A DNA stretch of 64,000 bases from Rhodeus uyekii (Eukaryota > Chordata > Actinopteri > Cypriniformes > Acheilognathidae). Numbering within the stretch: the stretch's first letter is position 1; every line of letters starts with the position of its first letter. The DNA lies in NCBI GenBank assembly GCA_037043235.1, contig JAWRVZ010000074.1:2255501-2319500 (forward strand). The letters run 5' to 3'. Below the pieces are notes generated by a model. The model did not search any database, was not told the origin of the DNA, and saw only the letters and a list, made by a program, of their open reading frames with translations. This document shows positions 11,051 to 21,499 of this stretch, one piece after another. Both the position numbers and the translations under genes were made by a program.

Positions 11051-11701
11051 GATAAAAAATCTCTAAGGCCTTGTCTTTTTCTAAGGTTGAATGACAAAAT
11101 AAAGGCATAGAAACCAATTAATTTGTAGAGCACTGACAACATCATGTAAATAGTTTAATAATGAGGCACTCCCTGACACCTTTTGACTGAGAGTGAAGAG
11201 ACAAGAACCTTTTTATAGCATCTAACTGCATCTCTAAAGAACAAAGCTGGGCATCTGGGAGAAAGGCAGCTTGACCCCGATGCTGGACAGGTTCAGCCAC
11301 AGTGTCAACAATCCATTGTAACAATCAAATAATAAAATAAAGCTTCTTTCAACAAACGTCTTTTCGTCTTCTTACAACATTACCACAACATTCTTATTTG
11401 CTTAACAATGTGTCACACAATCTTTATTATTTGTTCCTTTTTCATTTTCTTTGGTTTGGTTTTGAATACACATTTAATCACATTCAACACTCCAACTCAC
11501 CTTAATTAATATTTTGGGCTTAACTATTAATATCCCTGGCCTCATTGTTTTCTACATTCAGATATAATGATAGTTACTATCTGTAAGAAGGTTCTTCGGG
11601 GTATTCTTTTTCCCAACATCATTCTCATTGCAGTGTTCATTTTAAGCACGAGTAAAATTTGTACTTAATTTTCAATAAATCCCACCTGTTTCTATCTAAA
11701 G

Positions 11702-12520
11702 CAGGGGTCTCCAAACTACGGCCCTCTCATCCGCTCAACCTTCTCATCCGGCCCGCGGAGACCTTTTTGTCTACGAAAAAAACCCACATAAATTTACGCG
11801 TATCCTGCCAAGATCAGCCGCCGCTTACGAGGACGTTATGTTTTTACCGAATTCAAATAGAGGCGCGCAGTAGTGCGTTCCCTTTCTAGAGTGAGAACGA
11901 GATTACAGTGTTACAATGAAATGCATTTGGGAACACCTCCCCTTCACGTAATTTCTGAAACCTTATAGGATAACGCCAATTGACAACTGGCCAATTGTAG
12001 TGTGATGCGGATCTGGCAGACAGACGGTATAACATTCTTCTTTGTCACTTCCTGTCAGTCTTCCCATTGTTTCACTTCCTGTCTATCGGGTCATTGTTTC
12101 ACTCCCTACACCTGTCATGTAATCACTTAATCGTTAGTCTCCAAGGTGTTTGTGATTTCCCTTGTGTATAAATTACTTTTGCATTTCCCTTGTGTTTGTC
12201 GGTTGTTGATCCTGGTCTGCTAAGTTTTCAATGTTTTGTTTAAGTTCAGTTTAATGCACATGCATGCTTTGTTTTGTATTTAAAGTGTTTTGTTTTTGTT
12301 TAGTATAAAATGTGGACTCTGAGCTATATCCTGCTGCTTCCTCGTTCCTCCTTGAACCACCTTGTTACAACTACATTACAAAACCTTATTCGCTGCTTAC
12401 TTCTACTTCCGGTCACGTCAATGAGATAATATACAATTTTTTCCCGCATATAATTTGCAGATGCATGTCGAAATTTTGACTTTCTGTCTTGCGTGCACAT
12501 TGACCCAAACGACACAGAAT
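11702..12520 (+). repeat. hAT-like remnant with TIR-like left end
   Basis: Starts CAGGGGTCTCCAAACTACGG, a hAT-style terminus, followed by a CGGCCCGCGG motif. The part 12360-12500 matches 41745-41850 (CGCTGCTTACTT, GTCAATGAGAT, TTTTTCCCGCATAT), so both derive from one family. A block 12043-12369 starting TGTCACTTCC and ending TTGTTACA may be a later insertion; no duplication is visible. No transposase frame is present. Confidence 0.45.
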
Positions 12521-12524
12521 GAAC

Positions 12525-12968
12525 TGTGAACATAATAAGGAATACTTTAATCGTGGTTTTACTAATACTGAAATTCTTGCATTATTAGTGGAACAATATA
12601 GCGCTGAGCAAACACACTTATGAAACGATTTAGAGCAAGAACAAGCTTTGGCGCAGAAAGAACAAAACAGATGTTGCTGCGGTGGCAGCTTTCATTGTAC
12701 AACAACTTTAAACCTCTGGCCGATGTCATGTTATAGATGGATCCACAAAGTTAGGACCACGGCTATGATACACACGCCTCCTCAGTCTCAAATCAACCCC
12801 TTCACCCTCTAAAAGCCGCAACAGAACTCACACCGTTTCCCTATCAGTTACAGTACCATTGTTTGGTGCACCCATCTATAACTATAACATTGGCCAGAGG
12901 TTTGAAGTTGTTGTTATAACTTTATCATTAGTAAAACTACAATTAAAGTATTCCTTATTGTGTTCACA
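12525..12968. repeat. Large imperfect inverted repeat
   Basis: The left arm from GTGAACATAATAAGGAATAC and the right arm ending GTATTCCTTATTGTGTTCAC are reverse complements with a few changes, and inner segments also pair (ACCTCTGGCCGATGT with CATTGGCCAGAGGT). Both arms, read inward, start MNCEHNKEYFN and the left one continues RGFTNTEILALL. That resembles the N-terminus of an integrase-core transposase common in fish. It looks like a head-to-head duplicate or foldback of a transposase fragment. Function of any product is not supported. Confidence 0.5.
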
Positions 12969-13054
12969 GTTTATCCTGTGTCGTGTCGGATCAATGTACT
13001 CGCAAGACTTTTCAAATCTCATAATTTCGATTTAGTAAGTCATAATTTCGACTT

Positions 13055-13093
13055 AAGTCATTATTTGGACATAGTATGTCCAAATAATGACTT
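13055..13093. repeat. 39-bp near-perfect palindrome
   Basis: Arms AAGTCATTATTTGGACATA and its exact reverse complement are separated by a single G at 13074. Surrounding AAGTCATAATTTCGACT-like repeats extend the hairpin region from about 13020 to 13140. No coding signal is seen. Confidence 0.85.
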
Positions 13094-13369
13094 ACTATGT
13101 CAAAATTATGACTGTGCTAATTAAGACTTTCGACTTAGTAAGTACATTTTCAAGAATAAAATACGTAAGGAATAATTTAAGAACAAACTTGTCCGATGAT
13201 AATCTCAGGTCACTGTTGATGTTAGGGACATCAAATCTAAAGCCAGAAATGTCTGCTATTTTGGCCAGGAAACAATTTCACCATTCCCACTAATACAGGT
13301 GTCCATGTGTAGTGTATCAATCTGTTAATAATTAATAACTCAAATCTTTACATTCCAGGCAGTGAAACG

Positions 13370-13640
13370 GTTTACCATTTTTGTAGTATGTGATGTTGGA
13401 GCTGCATTTACTCTGTACAAATTGGTATTTGCTTTGTAGAACATGTTCAGCTAAGGGTAGCTTCCTGCTCAGCTTCCTACTCATCAGTATCTCTGCTGGA
13501 GACTTCCCACCTTTTAAAGGTGTTGAAATGTATTTCAGGATAGCAAGAAAAGGATCTCCCCAGCTTCAGCTGCTTTCTTCAGCAGTCATTTCACAACCTG
13601 CACAACTTTTTTGGCTAACCCATTTGACCGGGTAAGATGA
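13370..13640 (-). pseudogene. Ty3/gypsy integrase remnant
   Basis: Minus-strand frames give SNGLAKKVVQVVK, a stop, LLKKAAEAGE, then after a frameshift FLAILKYISTPLKGGKSPAEILMSRKL. This is the end of the integrase catalytic core (after the third acidic residue) through the conserved SPAE-LMGRKL block of gypsy-type elements. It is short and broken. No LTRs were found nearby. Confidence 0.68.
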
Positions 13641-13987
13641 ACTTGATATTATGTACTCAAGAAAGCCACACACAAAGCGTAATGACAAGAGAGAGTCACA
13701 AAGACAACGTCAATAACCGACTAAGAGGGTTTTATACACAAGGGAATGACGAACACCTGGGTAGACTAACGATGTATGTGATGACAAGACAGGTGCATGG
13801 AGGGCATCAGAGGATACACAGAGGGGACCCAGGAGTTTTTATTTTTTAATAAATCTGCAAAAATGTCAAATTCTGTTTTTCTGTCAATACGGGGTGCTGT
13901 GTACATTAAAGAGGAAAAATTAACTTAAATGATTTTAGAAAATGGCTGCAATATAACAAAGAGGTGAAAAATGTAAGGGAGTCACTG

Positions 13988-14462
13988 TGTCACGGTTCCG
14001 TTTCTGTTTCCAGTGTTATTAGTGTCCTAGTAGACGGAACCGTGGCACTGCTCTCATTTCCGTGTTTTGTGTGAGTGCGCGTTATGTTTGTGCGCGCTCT
14101 CATGTCCTCGTGTCTGCTTGTTGTCCTTGTCACACGCAGTGGCTGTGTTCACCCGTTGTGCGTCATCTCATCGCTCTGTGAACTCGCGGCGATGCGTTCT
14201 CGCATCTAGTTGTGTGTCTAGTTTGTGTCTAGTTAGCGTCTGCCCCGCCTAATTTCCCGTAATCATTCCCGGATGTCTCTCTATGTCCGTGCTTGTGTTC
14301 CTGGTTCCTTGTTCCCTGTAAATCCGTCTCATTCGGTTGGTTTGTGTTTGTTCTTACAGTGTCTTGTTATTGTGTTTCAATTATTTTCTCTTGTATGTTT
14401 GTTTATTTAGTTATTTGTTAATATATCACCTTTTCCTGCATCCTGAGTCCTCCCCTGTGACA
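13988..14462 (+). mobile_element. Solo-LTR-like element, TGTCACGG...GTGACA
   Basis: The block starts TGTCACGGTTCC and ends CCTGTGACA. It shares its opening region (GTTTCCAGTGTT, GAACCGTGGCACTGCT) with the reverse complement of 47807-48186. The flanks CACTG and CATTG match at 4 of 5 bases, compatible with a decayed 5-bp LTR-type target duplication. There is no internal coding region. A further block, about 14690-14992, with ATTTAAGCC and AATAAA motifs and a CGTGACA end may be a related LTR. Confidence 0.6.
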
Positions 14463-15399
14463 CATTGTATATGGTTTAATGTGAAAAATGACTACACAAT
14501 GTTATACATGTTTGGTATCATTTGAAATGGCGTGTTTGGTATAAATTTCTTATTCCCATAAAGAACAAACCAAACAGTGTCAAAGGTTGACGAGTTTATT
14601 CATGATTGGCCCCTCTCAGGATCCTCCATGCTAATCACCGTCTCTTGTCAATAACCAAAATATTCATTGTTAACACATGTTTACATCTGAAAGAGGTTGC
14701 TGTCCTGGTCTGGGTATTTAGAGGCTCATGGTCCTTTCTTCCTTGTTCCTGTTAACTCCCTGATTGTGCGCTCCTCTTGTCATCTGTCTCACCTGTGTCC
14801 TCATCAATTCCCTAATCAGTCTTGTCTGCTATCCCCGCCTTCCTATTATCCTCTATGTATTTAAGCCTTGTGTTAGTCTTAGTCTGTGTTCGTTCTTGTC
14901 AATACTGTGGGTTATCTCCTTCTGTGCTTGAATAAAACCTACTTGTATTATATTTCTTCGTCTCCGTGCCTGCCTCTTACACACGCGTGACACATGGATC
15001 CCGTGAGCTAGATTAATTGATAATGCTGAGTGTCCCAACAGACACTCTCCATTACATTATGAATTCTTCTAGGTGATTTAAAACACACTCAGCATTATGC
15101 ATTTTTCTAAGTTCAGGTATAGATCTTTTTCTCTATTTCTGAGCTTTCGTAAATGTTTGTAATGATTGTCTTTCAATTCTGTAATTGACACAATACATCT
15201 ACCTGACTAATAAGAAATTGTTTGCTTTTATTCTGCCTTACTTTGAAATTAACTTTAGTACATTATGTTGCATCCTTTGTTACAACAAAGGTGTGTCAGG
15301 TTAGTTAACGGACTAAAGTCCAGTTTGAGTGGAGCATAGGGCACACTGACTGAGACTTTAGAGATCTAGCTAATACTTAGGCACTGGTTAAGAGAAAAG

Positions 15400-15800
15400 C
15401 AAAAGTCCTAATGCTGAGCCCTGAGGTACTCCATACTGAACTTGTGATCAATATGACGTCTCTTCATTAACTGCTATAAACTGATAACCGTCAAATAAGT
15501 ACGATTTGCAGATGCAATAGTAGGTATAGTAATAATAGGTCAATAGTATCAAATGCAGGACTAAGATCCAGTAACACTAACAGAGAAGTACAACCACGAT
15601 CGGGTTATAAGAGCAAATTGTTTGTAACTCTAATGAGAGCAGTCTCAGTACTATGATAAGACTAAATTCTGACTGGAAATACTTGTAGATACCAATTCTT
15701 TCTAAAAAGAAAGATAGTTATGAGGACATTGATTGTTCAAGAGCCTTTGACTGAAATGGTATTCGATATCAGCCTGTAATTAACTAATTCTGTAGTATCA
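15400..15800 (-). pseudogene. LINE RT remnant, paralogous to 40320-40600
   Basis: Shares with 40320-40600 the stretches GAACTTGTGATC, AACTAAGATCCAGTAACACT (here GGACTAAGATCC) and TCAGCCTGTAATTAACTAAT. That region in the second copy is the RT palm of an L2-type LINE on the minus strand. Stops are frequent, so only a fossil remains. 14992-15400 holds nothing recognised. Confidence 0.55.
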
Positions 15801-15889
15801 AGCTGTGTTTTTTTTAATCAGCACTTTAATTATAGCCAGATTAAAAGTTTTTAGTATGTATCCTAATGAAAAAGATTACCGGTAATTAA

Positions 15890-16105
15890 TTAAGAAGAGG
15901 ATCTATGACCTCTGGAAGCATCTCTAATTTTTTCATTAACAGTTCTCTTTGCTCGTCTCTCTGAGAAACTTCTTTTCTTATCCAGAATGCCAATGACTAT
16001 TTGATCCCTGATCTTCGAACAGGACAAACTCTTAAAGTTGCACGATTGGCTTTTCAGACATACATCTGTCAAGTACTGTTCAATAGTCTCTCCTTCCTTC
16101 TGCAT
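15890..16105 (-). pseudogene. Ty3/gypsy Gag fragment
   Basis: The minus frame reads MQKEGETIEQYLTDVCLKSQSC and, further on, IRDQIVIGILD. This corresponds to the capsid region of vertebrate gypsy-type Gag (E-S/T-V-E-Q-Y motif and I-R-D-Q-I-V-x-G). About 70 codons are preserved without flanking LTRs or Pol. 16106-18180 contains no gene that I recognise; short open frames there lack family motifs. Confidence 0.6.
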
Positions 16106-18189
16106 CCGATTATGAAAAACAAAGCAATAATACGTTTTATTTTTCTATAGTGTGCAATAGTCTTCAAACTTTGTCATTTCAACATCACATATCTTTCTTT
16201 TCCATAGAGAACTGGAATGTGTTTAAGGCATGAGACGTGAGAAACAGTGTGATTATCCATCACCAGCACTATCGCTAACAACTCAAAGCTCTGTTTGAAG
16301 GATCTCCATTTAGCGTATGTATAAATTTCCTCTGAAATTCAGCTGCCGTATGCTATTTAGACTTTTTATCCACTTCTCTTGGTACCATCTTTCCTTTATC
16401 TTGTAGCACAAAACACCAACACAGGTGCATAGTTTCCACATGATATTTTTTGCTTTATTATAGTCTTCAACAGTGGCACTTGCAACCCAATACAGAGCAT
16501 TAATGACCCTACTGTCACTCATCACTACAGGAAGGGTGTTTGTTCAGGTGGATTTAAATTATCAACAGTTTCTCACAAATTGCTTACTGCACCTTTAAAG
16601 GGGTTTTATTATGCCATTTTATGAAGTCTTGATTTTGTTTTGAGGTGAAATGGAAAAGGTTTTCATGCATGATTGTTCAAAAAACCTTTTTCAAATATTG
16701 CACATTGCAGCACTTCTCTTCCCAGTCTTTAACAAACACTCCATTTAGTTCATGTTTCGATAATGACACTCCTTCCAAAATGTGCTCTTATTGGCTCAAT
16801 CTGCCTCTGCATGTTGTGATAGGTGAACTGCCTAGTGTGTGTTCTGGAAATGTCAAGACCCTTACCCTAACCACAAGTTTAATTTGCTCAGAGGTAAATA
16901 TTAACAATGGCCATTAGAACAACGCGAGTAAGGAGAGACAAGGGAGGAGAGAAAACAGTGCAGGATGAGAGAGGACTAGGCCTGGACATTTTAGTTACTT
17001 TTTGTGTTTGTGTTTGCCATTACTTTTATTTAGTTGTTGATTTATTTATTATTAAATGTTCACCGATTCCCACCTCCTCCTTCCTGAGTGACATTGTGAC
17101 TTCACAAGTTCCGGAAAGAAGTATGGTGTAGTGCCAGTGCAGTAGACTTTACGCTGTGTAACCTTGCAGATCTTTTTTAAGCTTTACAGCAACATTACAA
17201 ACTAATGTTGCAAAAAGTAAAAAAACATAATAGGATCCCTTTATGCAGAAACAGGTCATTCTGTGTCCATCTTTATTTTTCAGATGTGTTCACAAAAAGA
17301 TGTTTCTGCTTATATTGAAATTATATTCTTTTAGTTTCAAACTTTGGTGTCTTGGCAAATCTGGGCATGGTTTGAGACCTTTTTGAAACTTTTATTTTCT
17401 CTTCTGAAACTCTAAAGAGACAAGTTGTCAGATAGTGTTGTCTTCTCAAACCCAAGTATTCTCCATTTAATCTTAAACTCCAGTCTATTAGAAACTGATA
17501 TATTAAAAATATTTATTATGAATATTTAATTTGTAATATCTTCTGAAGCATTAACTGAATGATTCTGAAGGCGGATAATCAAAATCTCTTGTCTCTTCTA
17601 TTTACATTATTTATATTTTCTTTTCTTTTTCTTTTCCTTCTTTTATTTCTCTTAGAATGATTGACATATATGACTATAACCTCAGTATTAAATCATTAAC
17701 CAATATCTTGAATACTTATTTTTATTATTAAATGATTCTAAATGATTTACATTTATAAACAACCATATTATTGTGTAATTGCTCTAATATTTTCTGATGT
17801 CCGTATTCTATTTGCCTATGCTAGGGTCCCAGAGGTCATCACGACCCTTGGAATACGTGACGGTTCTTCAATTTTAGAAGTGTTAGGGTTGATATTGTCT
17901 GTGTTTTTCTCAGAAGGAGAACGAGTTATCAGAATGTTTTTGTACGTCTTCGGTTGATAGGTCTGTTTTTCCTGCCAGCACCAACTTCAACCTTGGAGAG
18001 ATGGTGTATTTGTGTGTGTGCGTTCATCTTTCTGTGCAGGTCTAGGAGAAAGGGTGCGCGACGTAGATTTCGATGGAGACTTACAGGCGCCTCGTGGTGA
18101 TCGGGGAGGTCATTTCATGCCTAAATCCAGGCTAAACATCAGCAGTTCGATGGATGGAGATATGCTATTGATGTTATGTCTTTTTGTGG

Positions 18190-18471
18190 AAGATTAATAA
18201 TTTCTGCCTACTTTCTTAGCCAATCAGAATCATTTAAGTTTTTTTAAGTAATGACGTAATGTGACCTTAGAAAATGGTATAACTGATGTAACAATGAAAA
18301 TGTAAGCAGAGCGGCCTACGACCTCCTTGTGAGGCTTGAAGCTGGCTTCTGCATGATGAAACTACAACCTATTCTTTACTAATTTTTTATTATTTGACTA
18401 CACTCCTGACTCCTGGTCTTCATTCAACATATCTGGTCTCCGGGTCTTAACTGTAAATTCCCCTACAATTC
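18190..18471 (-). repeat. LTR-like fragment (pair with 8175-8490)
   Basis: Reverse-complement copy of the block at 8175, ending CCCCTACA. The left boundary is not sharp: similarity fades near 18190. 18480-19215 shows no gene. The two copies lie in different surroundings, which supports a dispersed repeat. Confidence 0.5.
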
Positions 18472-19764
18472 AGTAAACTGCTAACTATTACAATGCTCCT
18501 AGGTTTTGGTTTTCATCTGTTACTACAGTGAATACTTGCTGTCCATCCGCACTGTAATAAGTAGATTAATTAGAAACCCCTTGCATCCTCAACATGTAAT
18601 CTGCTCCATCATGAGTGCTGACCTGGTCTGCTGTCCTCTGTTGAGCACCATCTCATCACTAATGCCACCAACATCCTCTGCCCGCCTACAGGTCTCTCAA
18701 GGGCGCAACTGTTACCAATGGCAACATTTTTAATTGCTTTGTCGAGACGGTTAGCAACAATCAGTATCTGTGAAGCTAATGTGAGATTTACTGGAGCATG
18801 TGAATATTTTCTATCTGTTATCAAAGGCACTGCTTACTTAAGCTTTATGATCACATATACTCACTGGAAGTGTTGATGATCAGGGAGGATCTACATTAAT
18901 TAATTAAACTATTTTGGATTTAATGCATTCATTTTATACGCGACATCTATTTATAATCCACTGTAACTATGTGCTGGATTTAGATGGAATCATTATACCA
19001 TACAACATAAAACAGAATTCAGCTCCCAGTAAAACATTAAAATACTCACATCACCTTTGAGTGAGATTACTGAATCTAGTTTGTCCAACAGTGGTCTAAC
19101 TGTTTGGATGGAAAATGGAAATAATGGAAAAGAACCACACAGAATGACCACTTATTAAAAAAAGAGTGAATGAGTTGAATAAAGTTATAACAAACAACAT
19201 TCACATTATTATTATTATTACAGTTTTTTTTGGATTGCTTAAGCACAATTTTCAAAACAGGGCCCCTGTTTTCAAAACACTACACACTATTAGCACAAAC
19301 ACACACACAATTAGCAAAACACTACAGATCCTTTGCATAATTAAACACTCTTGTAAAAACTATACACTTCTGTTTAAAAACCACACTTTGTTACCATATG
19401 AAACACACACGTTTCACATTACTATACTCTGTTTGCACGAGTTACACTCTGCTGTGATAAACCTAAAACACTTTTAGCAATTCTACTTCCCTATGATTAG
19501 AGTAGTCTACCATCAACAAAGTACACATATTATGTAAATCCACCAAACACTACACAAGACCAATGTTGCAGACTGAAGAGACTCATTTATTTCTCAACAC
19601 GCCCAAAATGTTGACATGGACATTCATAATACTGTAACAACGTCACTTTACGTATTGTACTGGAAGTTTACTGTAAAAAAAAAACAACAAAAAAAATTAG
19701 ACATTGTCTCTTTATCTAGCTGGATCTGACCAGAGATTTTTCAACATCTCAGGCAATGTTGTCA

Positions 19765-20046
19765 TTAGCAAGACACCTTGGAAACAAACGACGAATGACG
19801 AATCCATCCTTGCATTGCTGCTACCTCCATCATCGTCACAGGCTCCTCCATGGCTTGGATGAGGGGAAACTCAGCCTGGAGATGGAGATCATATTCCTTC
19901 CACCGCCATGCAGAGACAAACTCTTCTATAGGGTTGAGGAATGGAGAGTATGGTGGAAGATATAGGACGGTGAAATGTGGGTGTTGCTGAAACCAGTTCT
20001 GAACCAGAGCAGAGCGAGCGGTGGAAAGACACATTGTGAGCCTCAT
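19765..20046 (-). pseudogene. IS630-like transposase, C-terminal part
   Basis: SALVQNWFQQHPHFTVLYLP followed by PYSPFLNPIEEF is the region between the second Asp and the third acidic residue of the DDE/D catalytic triad; the final Glu lies in NPIEEF. A frame change occurs near the start. With the N-terminal part it makes a non-functional transposase. Confidence 0.75.
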
Positions 20047-20170
20047 CTACATACAGTAAATGAATTCATGCTGGATCTCCTCTCCATCCATTCGTAAAAC
20101 TCACTGACGAACACTTTTTATAGTTCAGTGTAGATCTAGTATATAGAATAGAATACAGTACTGTAAGCAG

Positions 20171-20428
20171 TTACTGAAACCGTGCAGATGTTTTTGATAT
20201 GATGATATTTTTACAATATCTATTTTCCAGTAGAAATGTTCTTATCACACTTGCCACTGTGTCTCGGCTTAGATTTGGCTGTACTCGCAGTCCAGCCTCC
20301 CTCAGCATCAGGCCGTAGTTGACAACGTGGTTAACCAGTGTTGCACGGATCTCATTTGTCAGATTCGGTCCTCTGAGCACCTTCTTTTCTTCCTCTACCT
20401 CTTCCTCTACCTCCAGCATGGCCTCCAT
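20171..20428 (-). pseudogene. IS630-like transposase, N-terminal part
   Basis: An acidic start (EVEEEVEEEKK), then LTNEIRATLVNHVVNYG and LREAGLRVQPNLSRDTVASV, a helix-turn-helix that binds the TIR. The same helix-turn-helix occurs at 21500-22840 and 21940-22098. It is followed by a short unrelated tail; the catalytic domain resumes only at 20046. Confidence 0.75.
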
Positions 20429-21420
20429 CTCTTCCTCTTCCTCTGTTGATTCCTCCTCCTCCTCCTCCTCCTTGTCCTCCTCGTTCTCCTTCTCATCTTA
20501 CTCTTTCCATTGTGCTTGAAGACCGATGAACTCACCTGCTACTTTCTATAGTGCTTATACTCCTGATTGGTGTGTCTACAATTAAGCAAACAAGTGTTTG
20601 CACACCTGATGACTGTGTTGAACCAGTTGGTTGGATGGTGCAGTAATTTGACAGTCAGTGCTTTGGTTTTGCAAGCAAGTGACTTCATGATAGAATTTTG
20701 TGTGTAATTTATGTTAAGTGTGTTTTGTGTTTTGCAAATCACTGTGTGTAGAGTTTTACAACAAGTGTGAGGTTGACAATGTGCTTATAGTTGTGCAAAT
20801 ATGGGCTGATGTTTTGCTTTTTGAGTTTAAGGTTTTGCTAATAGTGTACTACTTTTAATTTTAGTGTGTAAGCAATCCAAAAAAACTGTATTATTATATA
20901 AGGCTTTAAAATCTAATGTGTAATGCCCAATAACACATTTTTGTTTCATATTTCCACAATACCCTTGTATACTTTTGTAAAGTGTACTTGTTATACACAC
21001 ATAATAAACTTTAAAGGAACACACTTAAGTGTGAAGTATGTGTAATGTTTTTAGTTACAGTTTTTCTCAATTGTTTCAACACAAATTCTGGTACTTGAGA
21101 CACAATAACCACAACATGTAACTCATTCACCAACCCCCTGAACCAATTCTGCTAAACTACAAGCATAGTTCCTGCTTTACACTTACATTGTAGTTCTAAA
21201 ACACAATTTTTTCAAAACACTACACACAATTCTCTGCTTTTTCATGCAGAAAATATCTTGTTTTCACAAGGAACACACTGCCATTAAAATATGCACACTG
21301 ACTCATCACAAGGGCAAACACCCGTCACACAGTTTTACAATTAGCAATCAGAGCTTTCGCATAAAAGGGCAACAGGTGAGCTCTTTTGTTTTGGATGCCA
21401 TCATTGGAAACAGAGGCAGA

Positions 21421-21426
21421 GCCAGA

Positions 21427-21483
<57 letters not shown>

Positions 21484-21490
21484 ATGAGAG
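21421..21490. repeat. GTGAGA hexanucleotide repeat
   Basis: About ten imperfect copies of GAGAGT within the IS630-like coding region, translating as alternating Val and Arg. On the other strand it reads Ser-His or Thr-Leu repeats. It lies just before the helix-turn-helix. Confidence 0.9.
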
Positions 21491-21499
21491 TATGAGTAT

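Larger units (their letters stand above)
19221..20888 (-). mobile_element. IS630-like (Tc1/mariner superfamily) element, internally deleted
   Basis: Ends are CAGTTTTTTTTGGATTGCTT and AAGCAATCCAAAAAAACTG, flanked on both sides by TA (19219-19220, 20889-20890), the target of this superfamily. The minus strand carries an N-terminal DNA-binding segment (20171-20428) and a C-terminal segment (19765-20046). The middle, with the first two catalytic Asp residues, is missing. Length is 1668 bp. It sits in AT-rich sequence. Confidence 0.85.
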
